Below the pieces are notes generated by a model. The model saw only the letters and a list, made by a program, of their open reading frames with translations. It was not told the DNA's origin and ran no database searches. Shown here piece after piece: positions 49,719 to 59,327 of a DNA stretch of 64,000 bases. Both the position numbers and the translations under genes were made by a program. Source of the stretch: SP5GCR1 sp965199685 (GTDB taxonomy: Bacteria > Pseudomonadota > Gammaproteobacteria > Poriferisulfidales > Oxydemutatoraceae); assembly GCA_965199685.1 (NCBI GenBank), contig OZ241323.1, forward strand, positions 806,001-870,000. Reading direction: 5' to 3'. Numbering within the stretch: position 1 is the stretch's first letter; each line of letters opens with the position of its first letter.

Positions 49719-50609
49719 AAAAAAAACGCTATATATCAAGGAAATTCTCTAGATTTAATTCAAGGTGTAGAAAATGAATCCGTCCATTTAATCCTGAGTG
49801 ATATTCCTTATGGGATTGGCACTGATGAGTGGGATATTCTCCATGATAATAGTAATTCGGCTTATTTAGGATCAAGCAATTCACAAAAAAAAGCTGGTAA
49901 TATTTTTGATAAAAGAAGAAAACCGATAAATGGTTGGTGTAGAGCGGATCGTGAGATACCTAGAAAATATCAGGAATGGTGTTCAACATGGTCTCCCGAA
50001 TGGTTTAGAGTATTAAAACCGGGAGCTAGTGTTTTCATATTTTCTGGCAGAAGGCTTTCACATAGATGTGTTTGTGCTATGGAGGATGCCGGTTTCATTT
50101 TTAAGGATGCACTGGCATGGATAAAAACTCAGGCACCTCACCGAGCGCAAAGATTAAGCGTGGTTTACTCTAGACGCGGCGATGAAAAATCCTCCCTAGC
50201 ATGGGATGGATGGAGGATTGGTAACCTGCGTCCGATGTATGAACCAATACTATGGTTTACCAAGCCATATAAAATTGGAGGCACAATAGCAGATAATGTA
50301 TTAAAGCATGATGTCGGCGCATACAACGAAAAAGCATTTATGAAATACGTTGATCAGCCTAATAATGTCATTAGTTGTAGTTTAGGAAAGAATGAGTCCG
50401 GCTTTCATCCGACTCAAAAATCTATTAGATTAATGCAGATACTAATTGAATTGACTACAAAAAAAGATCAACTGGTTCTTGATCCTTTTGCTGGGAGTGG
50501 ATCAACGTTGATTGCAGCAAAATTACTGGAACGTCAATATCTGGGTTTTGAGCTAGATGCGAATTATGTAAACATTTGTAGAGACAGGCTGGTTCCAGAT
50601 TTGTTTTGA
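49719..50609 (+). CDS. Type II DNA methyltransferase of a HindIII-like locus (start unclear)
   Basis: About 296 codons open after the TGA at 49716. The catalytic motif is SDIPYGIGTDEWD (DPPY variant), and late motif I is LVLDPFAGSGSTLIAAKLLE followed by FELDANYVNICRDRL, with HPTQKS before it: a complete beta-class N6-adenine/N4-cytosine methylase. The first ATG in frame (50079) is well inside the gene. A run of nine A bases follows TTG at 49715; with eight A bases the frame would start TTG and read KKNAIYQGNSLDLIQGV. A homopolymer indel is therefore likely. It adjoins the broken HindIII-like nuclease. Confidence 0.75.
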   Translation, partial: KKNAIYQGNSLDLIQGVENESVHLILSDIPYGIGTDEWDILHDNSNSAYLGSSNSQKKAGNIFDKRRKPINGWCRADREIPRKYQEWCSTWSPEWFRVLKPGASVFIFSGRRLSHRCVCAMEDAGFIFKDALAWIKTQAPHRAQRLSVVYSRRGDEKSSLAWDGWRIGNLRPMYEPILWFTKPYKIGGTIADNVLKHDVGAYNEKAFMKYVDQPNNVISCSLGKNESGFHPTQKSIRLMQILIELTTKKDQLVLDPFAGSGSTLIAAKLLERQYLGFELDANYVNICRDRLVPDLF

Positions 50610-50612
50610 AAA

Positions 50613-51522
50613 ATGAAACAAATTAGTCAAAAGGCAATTAAGCGGAGAAAGCACTGGGTTAAGAAAATTGAATCTATTAGCGAAGATTTTAGTTCGGATA
50701 CGGCTAGAATCCAAGAGGATCTGATGATTGAAATCAAACGCGAAGGTATAAGCTCTTTGATTGATCATTTACGACTTTGTGCTGCAATTCCCGAGTCATG
50801 TGGCCACAATTCAACCGAAGAAAAATTATACTCCAAGTACACGGATATTCTTATATCCGCCAGTTTCTCTCAAATAGGTCTGAAAAGTATAGTACTAGAA
50901 TCAAGAGGCGACTCTGCAGATATTGAGGTAATTGCAAATGTATAGTTTTGTAGCCGATGCAAAGGTCTTTCGTTTAAGCAGAACTGCAAAGAATCAGAAG
51001 GATTTCAAGATACAAGCAATGGATAACTGGAAGTTTGGAAAGCCGTTTGCAATGGTAGTTTGTCCACTTTATCAAATCCCATCAAAAAATAGTCAAATAT
51101 ATCAACAAGCAAGCGCGAGAAATGTTTGCATATTTTCATATTCTCATCTAGCGGTATTGGTATAGTTTGTTGAAGCTTATAGTAAAAACTCAGGAGAGAA
51201 ATTGCTTTATGAAATCTTTGAAACAGTTAATTCAATGAACCCCAGCAAGAGTGCAATTACATACTGGAATTTAATCAATAGAAAAATGTTATCTCATTCC
51301 GACCTTATACAAAATATTTGGAAAAAAGAGAAAATTGCAACATTAGAAAGCATAAAAATTGCCAAAGTTGACGCATTGACATACTATGCAAAAGAGCGTG
51401 CAAAGATTATAAAAATGAGTAGAGATGAAGCGATTTCAAAGCTACTGGACGTGAGCAAGATAGAGAATCATGTTCAACAGGTAGAAGCTATATCAAACAA
51501 TAATTTAATGGATTTAACATGA
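50613..51522 (+). pseudogene. HindIII-type restriction endonuclease, broken by frameshift and nonsense codon
   Basis: Three fragments in order (50613-50945, 50932-51165, 51202-51522) together make about 300 residues, the length of R.HindIII. The middle part contains VADAKVFRLSRTAKNQKDF, nearly identical to the HindIII catalytic region, and the ends match EKLYSKYTDILI and the helical C-terminus. Between fragments one and two a one-base loss near 50940 shifts frame (ADIEVIANV then YSFVADAK). Fragments two and three share a frame but are cut by TAG at 51163-51165. The catalytic Asp/Lys are still encoded. A full-length enzyme could not be made without recoding. Confidence 0.88.
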
Positions 51523-51605
51523 AAGTATTAGAAGAAAAGGATATTAAAATTTGAGACTAAAATAGGGGAAGGTCAATATCAAATTGTCGATTGATTTTAA
51601 TATAT

Positions 51606-51881
51606 GGGGCTGTTGAAAAAGTGGTATTCCCCTCCAAAGGAGGGGAACGTACTAATGCAGATACTTTTTCAACAGTCCCATATTGTGTTCGTTAGAAACA
51701 GTAAGTATACCAGAATCAATCGGAGTGACACTGTGCAGAACCTCAACAACCACTTCGTCAGATAGAACTGCCGATTGAGCCGGTAAGTCAATCGGCGTGA
51801 CACTGTGCAGAGCTTCAACATGATTGCTAAACACATGTATTACAAAATGCATAGGCCTGCCACCCCTCCAGAGGAAGGGAA
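51606..51881. repeat. Interspersed repeats, copy R10 (short solo element plus reversed modules)
   Basis: 51606-51679 is a 74-bp element with ends GGGGCTGTTGAAAAAGT and ACTTTTTCAACAGTCCC and a CCCCTCCAAAGGAGGGG core; ATAT flanks both ends (51602-51605, 51680-51683). After it come reversed CCGATTGAGCC...TCAATCGG modules and CCACCCCTCC up to the fabI stop. No gene is supported. Confidence 0.82.
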
Positions 51882-52670
51882 TTAGTCAGTGGTTTTATAC
51901 ATGCCCAGCAAATGATAACCCGAATCTACATGTATGATTTCGCCGGTAATTGCTCGTGCTAGATCGGAACATAAAAAAGCACCTACATTTCCGACTTCTT
52001 CTATAGTAACATTTCTGCCTAGCGGAGCATTTTTTTCTACATGATTCAGCATCTCGCGAAAACCAGATATGCCCGATGCTGCCAAAGTTTTTATAGGTCC
52101 TGCCGAGATTGCATTGACGCGTATTCCGTCGCTACCGAGTCCTGCTGCCAAATAACGTACCGCAGCTTCCAAACTGGCTTTCGCCAACCCCATCACATTG
52201 TAGTTCGGTACGACTTTTTCTGCTCCTAGATAACTTAAGGTTAACATTGCCGCTTCGCCGCCTTGCATCATCGTTCTTGCACGTTGTGCAAGTGCAACCA
52301 AGCTGTAGCAACTGGCTTCGTGTGCAGTGTTAAAGCCTTGTCTGGTACTTTGCTCTATGAATTCGCCTGCCAACTCCTCACGCGGAGCATAGGCGATGGA
52401 ATGTACTAATATATCCAAACGCTGCCATTTTTGCTTTAGGTGTTTGAATAATGCATCTATTTCATCATCGTTTTGAGCATCGCACGGCAGTATCATATCG
52501 GCGTTGCACGCCTCGCCAAGTTTTTCTACTCTGCTTTTCAATTTTTCGTTTTGATAGCTCAGCGCAATATGTGCGCCTTCGCGCGCCAGACTTTGGGTAA
52601 TACCCCAAGCGATAGAGTGTTTAGTTGCAACTCCTGTTACCAAAGCATATTTATTTGCTAAGATACCCAC
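51882..52670 (-). CDS. fabI: Enoyl-[acyl-carrier-protein] reductase (NADH)
   Basis: A 262-residue FabI of fatty-acid elongation. It opens GILANKYALVTGVATKHSIA, with NAD binding, then LVHSIAYAPREEL, and the active-site Tyr-x6-Lys is seen as YNVMGLAK near residue 158, followed by NAISAGPIKTLAASGI. In Pseudomonas-like genomes fabI follows ppiD, and here it lies downstream of ppiD in the same direction. Its stop codon abuts repeat R10. Triclosan-type inhibitors target this family. Confidence 0.95.
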   Translation of the reverse strand: MGILANKYALVTGVATKHSIAWGITQSLAREGAHIALSYQNEKLKSRVEKLGEACNADMILPCDAQNDDEIDALFKHLKQKWQRLDILVHSIAYAPREELAGEFIEQSTRQGFNTAHEASCYSLVALAQRARTMMQGGEAAMLTLSYLGAEKVVPNYNVMGLAKASLEAAVRYLAAGLGSDGIRVNAISAGPIKTLAASGISGFREMLNHVEKNAPLGRNVTIEEVGNVGAFLCSDLARAITGEIIHVDSGYHLLGMYKTTD

Positions 52671-52676
52671 TGATAT

Positions 52677-52907
52677 CTAAGGTCCGGGATTGTAGACCGA
52701 ATGGTCGTGGAACCACATTCTAGCTACTTCGCGTGCAGCCGGCATGGTTTTTATCTCTTTATAGAATTCGTCTAGCAAATCATAATCGCCATCAAATTTT
52801 CCGGCATAAACTCTAAAATCTATATGGCCGTCCCAGGCGATCAATATATCAGTTTCTTTGTCTAGAAAAATAATCGCACCTTTCTCTACGATTTCGCTGA
52901 TGTGCAT
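52677..52907 (-). CDS. Small conserved-looking protein, unknown function
   Basis: A 76-residue acidic protein not recognised as a known family. It reads as an alpha/beta domain: a hydrophobic strand GAIIFLDKETDILIAWDG and a helix DLLDEFYKEIKTMPAAREVA, then an aromatic tail (MWFHDHSVYNPGP). It lies 6 bp upstream of fabI and 16 bp downstream of the symporter, so it is probably part of the same transcript. No function proposed. Confidence 0.5.
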   Translation of the reverse strand: MHISEIVEKGAIIFLDKETDILIAWDGHIDFRVYAGKFDGDYDLLDEFYKEIKTMPAAREVARMWFHDHSVYNPGP

Positions 52908-52923
52908 CGTTGTGTGTTATGTG

Positions 52924-54201
52924 TTAGCCACGAACTCTTGCAAGGGCTTCTCCTTCGCTCCGTGCAATGATACCAACTGCGGTAGAGTCGCTATAGACAT
53001 TAACGCTGGTACGGCACATATCGAGTATTCTATCTACCGCAAGAATTAGCGCAATGCCTTCTGCAGGCAAACCGACCACACCCATAATCAGGGTGATTGC
53101 AACCAAGCTGGCAGCTGGCACCCCAGCAACACCTATGGAGGTCAACAGTGCTAGTAGTACTATCGTAAATTGTGTTGCGAAACTCAAATCTACCCCATAT
53201 AGCTGAGCGATGAAAATAACTGCAACACATTCGTAGAGGGCGGTTCCGTCCATGTTGATGGTTGCACCTAAAGGCATTACAAAACTTGTGACTTTTTTGG
53301 AAGCACCCACTCTGTTTTGCGCACAATTCATCGTGAGTGGTAATGTTGATGATGACGATGCGGTTGAAAAAGCCATCAGCACGGCAGGAGTCATCGCTTT
53401 CAAATATAAGATTGGATTGACCCGCGCAATGAGATAAAGCATCAGTGGCAGAATTATAAGAAAATGTATTGCCAAGCCCCCCAATACGGTTAGGAAAAAT
53501 TGCAGTAATACCAAAAAGACTTCAAGCCCTGAGTCCATGATTACTTTTCCAACCAAAGCAAAAACTCCATAAGGAGAGAATTTGATAATCCATAGGGTAA
53601 TTTTCATCATGGTTTGATTGAAGGCATTCCAAAAGTTCATCGTAGGACGTTTTAATGGTTTATCTATTTTAGTTATAAAAAAGCCGAATACTGCAGCAAA
53701 AAAGATGACACCCAGTAGTTGTCCTTCGGAGGCAGCCATAAATATATTGCTCGGTATCATACGCAAAAAGACACCGAATAGGCTTGATGTATCATGCCCT
53801 TCCAATTTACTCATCACTTCTGAACTGTCGGTGGATAGGGCAGCGAGTTTGTTCAAACCGTCTTCCATAACGCCGGGTTGAAAGATGTTGACTAGCATCA
53901 ATCCCACCAATATGGATAGGGTGCTGGTGACCAAATAATAAGCTATGGTCTTAGCTCCCATGCGTGCAAAGCCGTGTTCGGCTGCAATGCTTGAAACTCC
54001 AACTATGATCGACGAGAAGACCAGCGGTATAACGATCATTTTTAACGCGTTTAAGAATAGTTTGCCGAAAAAATCCATTACATCGTATATCACGATGCCG
54101 AATAATTCGGTTTGTGGGGTAGTCCAAGCACCAAGCAGGGCGGCAAGAAACAAGGCTATGAATATCTGGGTATGCAAAGGCATTCTATCGCTATTATTCA
54201 T
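52924..54201 (-). CDS. Sodium/proton-dicarboxylate symporter family (GltP/DctA type)
   Basis: A 425-residue transporter of the DAACS family with about eight hydrophobic segments and two re-entrant regions. Hallmarks: a Ser-rich AFSTASSSSTLPLTMNC (about 275-291), the nonamer GATINMDGTALYE (about 310-322), and AGVPAASLVAITLIMG. Substrates in the family are glutamate, aspartate or C4-dicarboxylates; the choice is not evident. Its start overlaps the ppiD stop by 8 bp. Confidence 0.9.
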   Translation of the reverse strand: MNNSDRMPLHTQIFIALFLAALLGAWTTPQTELFGIVIYDVMDFFGKLFLNALKMIVIPLVFSSIIVGVSSIAAEHGFARMGAKTIAYYLVTSTLSILVGLMLVNIFQPGVMEDGLNKLAALSTDSSEVMSKLEGHDTSSLFGVFLRMIPSNIFMAASEGQLLGVIFFAAVFGFFITKIDKPLKRPTMNFWNAFNQTMMKITLWIIKFSPYGVFALVGKVIMDSGLEVFLVLLQFFLTVLGGLAIHFLIILPLMLYLIARVNPILYLKAMTPAVLMAFSTASSSSTLPLTMNCAQNRVGASKKVTSFVMPLGATINMDGTALYECVAVIFIAQLYGVDLSFATQFTIVLLALLTSIGVAGVPAASLVAITLIMGVVGLPAEGIALILAVDRILDMCRTSVNVYSDSTAVGIIARSEGEALARVRG

Positions 54202-56083
54202 CTTCCTCGTCCAAATCTATGTTGATATTTATTTCGTAGAAATCTCGTAGGCTATCCAACACGGCTACCGATTCACGGTTTCTTAATGAATAAGTGACAG
54301 AAGTCCGTGAGGTTTCTACACCTGCATCAATGTCAAGTAATTCTATAATAGCGTTTGCGTTATTATAGTTTCCGTCCAACTGTAGCGTCTGATAGATGGG
54401 TGGTTCATTAAACGGCGGAATATCGTAGACTACCTCTACGATAGGGCGAGGGATAGAGGTCTCAGTCCGCTCTATATAACCAGGGTCTTCAAGTGTCCAT
54501 TGGTTTTGTGCCGCAATTTCATCCAAAGTTGTGTCACCGGCCTTTATTTCCTCCAGCCACGCCTCGTTGTTTGCTTGGACTTTTTGATATGCTTGTTGGA
54601 GTATCAAATCTGTGACGATGTCTTGCATTGCTTCTTCAAACGATAATTGACGCGAAGGTTCGGAACCAGTTATGCCTATGAAGAAAAATCTTTGTCCGGG
54701 CTCTACTTCGATTAAGCCAGTATTCGTTTTCCCGCCTTGTATTATTTCCGAAATTACCGCAGACCTGATTCTGGTATCTGCCAGAATGTTTTCCTGCTTA
54801 CTGAGGTCTAAAAATCCGGTGCTTTGTTTAGCGTATCCATAATTATTTTGGACTGCATTGAAAAATCCGATTTCGTCTTCAAATAAGAGTAGGTCAAGGT
54901 TTTCAACTAATCCGGCATAACGAATTTCAGCCATTCGACGTTTCATGTCTCCGATTAATTCTTCACGCACTACTTCAAAGGGTTTTTGTTCGGCTGCAAC
55001 GAGGTCTATGAGCTGAAAAATTTGTATACCGTATTGGGTGCGTATCGGGCGAGTGTATTCTCCTTGTGCTAATTGCAGCACAGCATTTCTCACCTCTTCG
55101 TTTTCGAGTTCTTCGGCAGTGAGTTCAGGAAGTTCACCATCGCTTTCTGAAGTCAACTCATCGTCCGAGTAGGTGCGGACGAGTTCGCTAAAATCTGCAC
55201 CTTCTTCAAGTTGTGAATAGATATCCTCGGCTTCTTCTAATGCTGTAGCTGTGTCGCGATCTTCGGTTGATATTAGAATGTGCCGCAAATTGAATTTTTC
55301 AGGGTAGAGATAATCGTCGGAACGCTCCTCGTAATATTGTCTTGCTTCTTCGTCCTCAACTGTTTGCCGTGCTTCTATTTTTGCTATGTCAATCTCCAAA
55401 TAATCAAATCTTGCTTTGTAAGGAGATTGGTATAGGCTTGTGTTCGCTTCGTAATACGCTTGCGCTTGTTCGGTATCAACACTATCGGGTTCTATAAAAT
55501 AGTTATAGCTAACCGGCAGATAGCGCATTTTTCTCTTTTGATCGGCGAGATGGACATAACGTTTGCGTTCACTTGGTAAAATGAAACTTGAGCTTTGTAT
55601 TGCCGATATAAACTGCTCTTCTTTTAATACCTCTCTTTGTGTTTGCTCAAAAGTAGTGGGTGTAAATCCGCTTCTAGCAAGTAGGTCTCTGTAAGTTTCT
55701 ATATCGAAACGCTGGTTTTTCTTAAATTCTGGCCTGTTTCTGATAAATTCCGCAAGCTCAAAGTCAGTTGTTTGCAGACCGTATTTATCTATCGCTATAT
55801 TGAGTAGTTGCTCGCTGACTAATTCGCCTACTACCTCGGTTTTGATTTCTTTATCAGTGAGTCCATGGTTGATTTGAGCCTGTTCCAACATTCTTTTTTT
55901 GTTGAGTAGGGCTTGTTCTACTTGAAATTCAGTAATCTCTCGGTCGTCAATCTCAATAGCAACAGGTGAACTATCCAAACCGAAGTATTGTTGTATACCC
56001 CATAAAGCGAAGGGGATGGATATCAATATAACGATTGCATAAGCTATCCAGCCCGTTGCTTTATCTCTAATCTTTATAAGCAT
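54194..56083 (-). CDS. ppiD: Peptidyl-prolyl cis-trans isomerase D, periplasmic folding factor
   Basis: A 629-residue membrane-anchored chaperone. One N-terminal membrane segment (AIVILISIPFALWGIQQYF, about 17-35) is followed by a SurA-N-like helical domain, then one parvulin domain beginning EKFNLRHILISTED (about 265-355), and a long C-terminal region. PpiD acts at the periplasmic face of SecYEG. The usual hupB-ppiD neighbourhood is kept, with two tRNAs in between, as in Pseudomonas. Confidence 0.92.
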   Translation of the reverse strand: MLIKIRDKATGWIAYAIVILISIPFALWGIQQYFGLDSSPVAIEIDDREITEFQVEQALLNKKRMLEQAQINHGLTDKEIKTEVVGELVSEQLLNIAIDKYGLQTTDFELAEFIRNRPEFKKNQRFDIETYRDLLARSGFTPTTFEQTQREVLKEEQFISAIQSSSFILPSERKRYVHLADQKRKMRYLPVSYNYFIEPDSVDTEQAQAYYEANTSLYQSPYKARFDYLEIDIAKIEARQTVEDEEARQYYEERSDDYLYPEKFNLRHILISTEDRDTATALEEAEDIYSQLEEGADFSELVRTYSDDELTSESDGELPELTAEELENEEVRNAVLQLAQGEYTRPIRTQYGIQIFQLIDLVAAEQKPFEVVREELIGDMKRRMAEIRYAGLVENLDLLLFEDEIGFFNAVQNNYGYAKQSTGFLDLSKQENILADTRIRSAVISEIIQGGKTNTGLIEVEPGQRFFFIGITGSEPSRQLSFEEAMQDIVTDLILQQAYQKVQANNEAWLEEIKAGDTTLDEIAAQNQWTLEDPGYIERTETSIPRPIVEVVYDIPPFNEPPIYQTLQLDGNYNNANAIIELLDIDAGVETSRTSVTYSLRNRESVAVLDSLRDFYEININIDLDEEDE

Positions 56084-56120
56084 TTCTCTTTAACGATAAT
56101 ATCCGATTTTTGTTCAAATA

Positions 56121-56197
56121 TGGCGGAGTGGACGGGATTCGAACCCGCGACCCCCGGCGTGACAGGCCGGTATTCTAACCAGCTGAACTACCACTCC
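56121..56197 (-). tRNA. tRNA-Asp (anticodon GUC)
   Basis: On the minus strand: acceptor GGAGTGG/CCACTCC, anticodon loop CTGTCAC with GTC (56163-56161), T-loop TTCGAAT, discriminator G and encoded CCA (56123-56121). Lies between ppiD and tRNA-Val. Confidence 0.96.
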
Positions 56198-56288
56198 TAC
56201 AAAATGCTAATCATTGTTTTATACGCCGTAGATATCATGCCCTAATATCCATATCATAGTTCATCCCTAGCTTCCCGTTCCGCTCACT

Positions 56289-56363
<75 letters not shown>

Positions 56364-56376
56364 TATGGTCGGATAA

Positions 56377-56646
56377 TTAGTTCAGGGCATCTTTTAATGC
56401 TTTACCTGCCTTAAACGAAGGTCTTTTGCTTGCGCTGATCTGAATACTCTCACCAGTTCTGGGGTTGCGTCCCATGCGAGCTTTGCTTTCGCGAACCATA
56501 AAAGTTCCAAATCCTACAATGGTCACAGATTGACCGTCTTTTAGGCTTCCAGTTATTGCAGATATCGTTGCATCTAAGGCTTTAGCTGCATCGGATTTTG
56601 ATAGTCCGTTGCTGGCAATTGCTTCAACAAGTTCAGATTTATTCAT
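56377..56646 (-). CDS. hupB: DNA-binding protein HU
   Basis: An 89-residue histone-like protein. It has MNKSELVEAIA at the start, the DNA-arm signature GFGTFMVRESKARMGRNPRTG (about 46-66) with the intercalating Pro, and FKAGKALKDALN at the end. It bends and compacts DNA. It sits downstream of lon, before tRNA-Val and tRNA-Asp, the typical lon-hupB-ppiD order. GGAG occurs just upstream of the start. Confidence 0.96.
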   Translation of the reverse strand: MNKSELVEAIASNGLSKSDAAKALDATISAITGSLKDGQSVTIVGFGTFMVRESKARMGRNPRTGESIQISASKRPSFKAGKALKDALN

Positions 56647-56803
56647 TTTTGCTTAATCTCCTTAAGTAATAGTTAAATATAGTTAATATGAACCCTATTT
56701 GACATGTAGTGAAAGAAGGTTCTGCGAATTATTAAATAGCAATTTTAACAACAAAAACCTAAAAAAGTAAGGGAATATCACAAAATTTTATGAATTTACT
56801 CGT

Positions 56804-59245
56804 TTAGTGGCTTTGAATTCCGCTCGTTTTGCCTGTTTTATTGGATATTTCCTTGTCGGCAGGGATTTTTCCAGTTATTTTGTCTTTGTATTCTATTGGT
56901 ATCGGCATGTCGGTCAATGCTATTTTCAATACCTCGTCTATCCATTGCACGGGTTGTATATCAAGTTTGCCGATGATGTTTTTAGGTATTTCTTTCAAGT
57001 CTTTAGCATTTTCTTTAGGAATAAGGACAGTCTTAATATGCGCCCTTTGCGCAGCTAGGAGTTTTTCTTTCAAGCCTCCGATTGCCAGTACTTCGCCGCG
57101 TAGCGTAATCTCTCCAGTCATCGCTACGTTTGCACGCACTGGTATTTTTGTAATTGCTGATGTAATCGCAGTACAAACCGTGATACCCGCACTAGGCCCG
57201 TCTTTTGGGGTCGCACCTTCGGGTATATGCACATGCACATCGTGGTTTTCATGGAAGTCCGGTGCGATACCTAAAATCTCACCACGGCTTCGCACTACTG
57301 CCATTGCAGCTTGTACCGATTCTTTCATAATATCGCCAAGTTGACCAGTATGTGATAAGCGTCCTTTGCCCGACATCGTTGTACTTTCTACGGTCAGCAA
57401 TTCGCCTCCAGATTCAGTCCATGCCAGCCCGTTGACTTGCCCGATGCGGTTCTCTTCATCGGCAACTCCGTAGCGAAACTTTCTTACACCTAAATAACGT
57501 TCAAGAGAGCTTGGGCTTACTTTTATCGGCTTTTTAGCTTTGTCTTTGCTCAAAACTAGATTTTTAACGACTTTGCGAGAAACTTTCATAATCTCTCTTT
57601 CAAGGTTGCGTACTCCGGCTTCGCGTGTGTAATAGCGTATGGTATCCAACACGGCATTTTGGGAGATTTGCATCTCTTTTGTGAGCAGTCCGTTTGCTTT
57701 CATTGCTTTGGGCATTAGATATTGCATTGCGATATTAAGTTTTTCGTCTTCGGTATAGCCGGGGATTCTAATCACTTCCATACGATCTAATAATGCCGGC
57801 GGTATGCGCAGACTATTCGCAGTGCAAACAAACATTACATCGGATAGGTCAAACTCAACTTCCAAATAATGATCGGTGAAGGTAGAGTTTTGTTCGCTAT
57901 CCAATACTTCCAGCAAAGCCGATGCTGGGTCACCTCTAAAGTCGGTTGACATTTTATCGATCTCGTCTAATAAAAATAGTGGATTGCGTACGCCGACTTT
58001 GGATAGGTTTTGCACGAATTTGCCGGGTTGTGCACCAATATAGGTTCTACGATGCCCGCGTATCTCTGCTTCGTCTCGGACACCACCCAGTGCCATGCGT
58101 GTAAATTTGCGTCCGGTTGCATTTGCAATTGATTTACCTAGCGAAGTCTTACCGACACCTGGTGGGCCGACTAAGCACAGTATCGTGCCTTTGATTTTTT
58201 TGGTTCTCAGTTGAACTGCCAGATATTCTATAATGCGTTCCTTAACTTTCTCTAAACCATAATGATCGCTTTCTAGAATTTTTGATGCGTCATCCAGACT
58301 TCTTTTGGTTCTCGATTTTTTGGTCCACGGCATGCTGATCAACCAATCTAGATAATTGCGCACTACCGCGGCTTCCGAAGACATTGGTGCCATCATGTTT
58401 AGTCTACTTAGTTCTACGAGAGCCTTCTTTTTGGTATCGGCAGGCATTTGCGCTTTGGTAATTTTTTCGCGATAATTTTGCGCTTCGCTGTCAACTTCGT
58501 CTATATCGCCGAGTTCTTTTTGTATTGCTTTCATCTGCTCGTTTAGATAGTATTCTCGCTGGCTTTTTTCCATTTGTTGCTGCACTCGACCGCGAATACG
58601 TTTCTCCACCTTGAGGATGTCAAGCTCTTCTTCCAGCAAAGCCATCAAACATTCAAGACGCTCGTATATATCGTTGATTTCCAAAATCTTTTGTTTGCTT
58701 TCTATACTCAAAGTGGTATGGGCGGCAATCGTATATGCCAACTTGTTCAAGGTTTCGGTGGTAGTGAGAGTCTGTAATACCTCGTCGGGTATTTTTTTAT
58801 TGAATTTGACGTATTGACTAAATTGGTTTAGAACCAAGCGAGCGAGTGTTTCAATTTTCTTTGAATCATATTTGGTGGTAGTTTCCAGAATATCTATTTC
58901 GGCAGCTATGAATTTTTTGTCTTTGGTGTATCTAACAACTTTGGCGCGCTCAGTGCCTTCAACCAACAGTTTAATCGTATCGTCGGGTAATTTAAGTAGC
59001 TGCAAAATATTTGCCATAGTTCCGACTGTATAGATGTCTTTGGATGAAGGCTTGTCGGTGTCGGCTTCTTTTTGAGCTAACAGCATAATTTGCTTATTGC
59101 ATTGCATTGAGAATTCAATTGCGCTGATAGATTTCTTTCTCCCTATGAATAGAGGAATGACCATATGCGGATAAACAACCACGTCGCGCAACGGCAGGAC
59201 GGGCAATATCAAATCGCTGTCTTTATATTTTCTATGAGTTGCCAT
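56804..59245 (-). CDS. lon: ATP-dependent protease La (Lon)
   Basis: An 813-residue LonA. The N-terminal substrate domain begins LPVLPLRDVVVYPHMVIPLF. The AAA+ domain has Walker A GPPGVGKTSLGKSIA near 355-370 and FLLDEIDKM. The serine/lysine peptidase domain carries PKDGPSAGITVCTAI (catalytic Ser near 680) and GGLKEKLLAAQRAHIK (catalytic Lys about 43 residues later). It has a normal length plus a C-terminal tail of about 30 residues (IPADKEISNKTGKTSG). It degrades misfolded and regulatory proteins. clpX lies 82 bp upstream. Confidence 0.96.
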   Translation of the reverse strand: MATHRKYKDSDLILPVLPLRDVVVYPHMVIPLFIGRKKSISAIEFSMQCNKQIMLLAQKEADTDKPSSKDIYTVGTMANILQLLKLPDDTIKLLVEGTERAKVVRYTKDKKFIAAEIDILETTTKYDSKKIETLARLVLNQFSQYVKFNKKIPDEVLQTLTTTETLNKLAYTIAAHTTLSIESKQKILEINDIYERLECLMALLEEELDILKVEKRIRGRVQQQMEKSQREYYLNEQMKAIQKELGDIDEVDSEAQNYREKITKAQMPADTKKKALVELSRLNMMAPMSSEAAVVRNYLDWLISMPWTKKSRTKRSLDDASKILESDHYGLEKVKERIIEYLAVQLRTKKIKGTILCLVGPPGVGKTSLGKSIANATGRKFTRMALGGVRDEAEIRGHRRTYIGAQPGKFVQNLSKVGVRNPLFLLDEIDKMSTDFRGDPASALLEVLDSEQNSTFTDHYLEVEFDLSDVMFVCTANSLRIPPALLDRMEVIRIPGYTEDEKLNIAMQYLMPKAMKANGLLTKEMQISQNAVLDTIRYYTREAGVRNLEREIMKVSRKVVKNLVLSKDKAKKPIKVSPSSLERYLGVRKFRYGVADEENRIGQVNGLAWTESGGELLTVESTTMSGKGRLSHTGQLGDIMKESVQAAMAVVRSRGEILGIAPDFHENHDVHVHIPEGATPKDGPSAGITVCTAITSAITKIPVRANVAMTGEITLRGEVLAIGGLKEKLLAAQRAHIKTVLIPKENAKDLKEIPKNIIGKLDIQPVQWIDEVLKIALTDMPIPIEYKDKITGKIPADKEISNKTGKTSGIQSH

Positions 59246-59327
59246 AATATACTCCGGTTTGTCTTTATAGTATTAGGGTGCTTTTACGATATTTCAAGCG
59301 TGGTATTTCAAGTGTGATACTTAGGTG

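Noticed and set aside
49337..51881. Possibility that the HindIII-like locus is bounded by repeats R9 and R10 as one composite mobile unit
   Set aside because: R9 is only an end fragment and R10 has its own 4-bp flanking duplication, so the two do not act as matched ends on this evidence.
56829..57344. 171-codon ORF antisense to lon
   Set aside because: Shadow frame within the conserved peptidase domain of lon.
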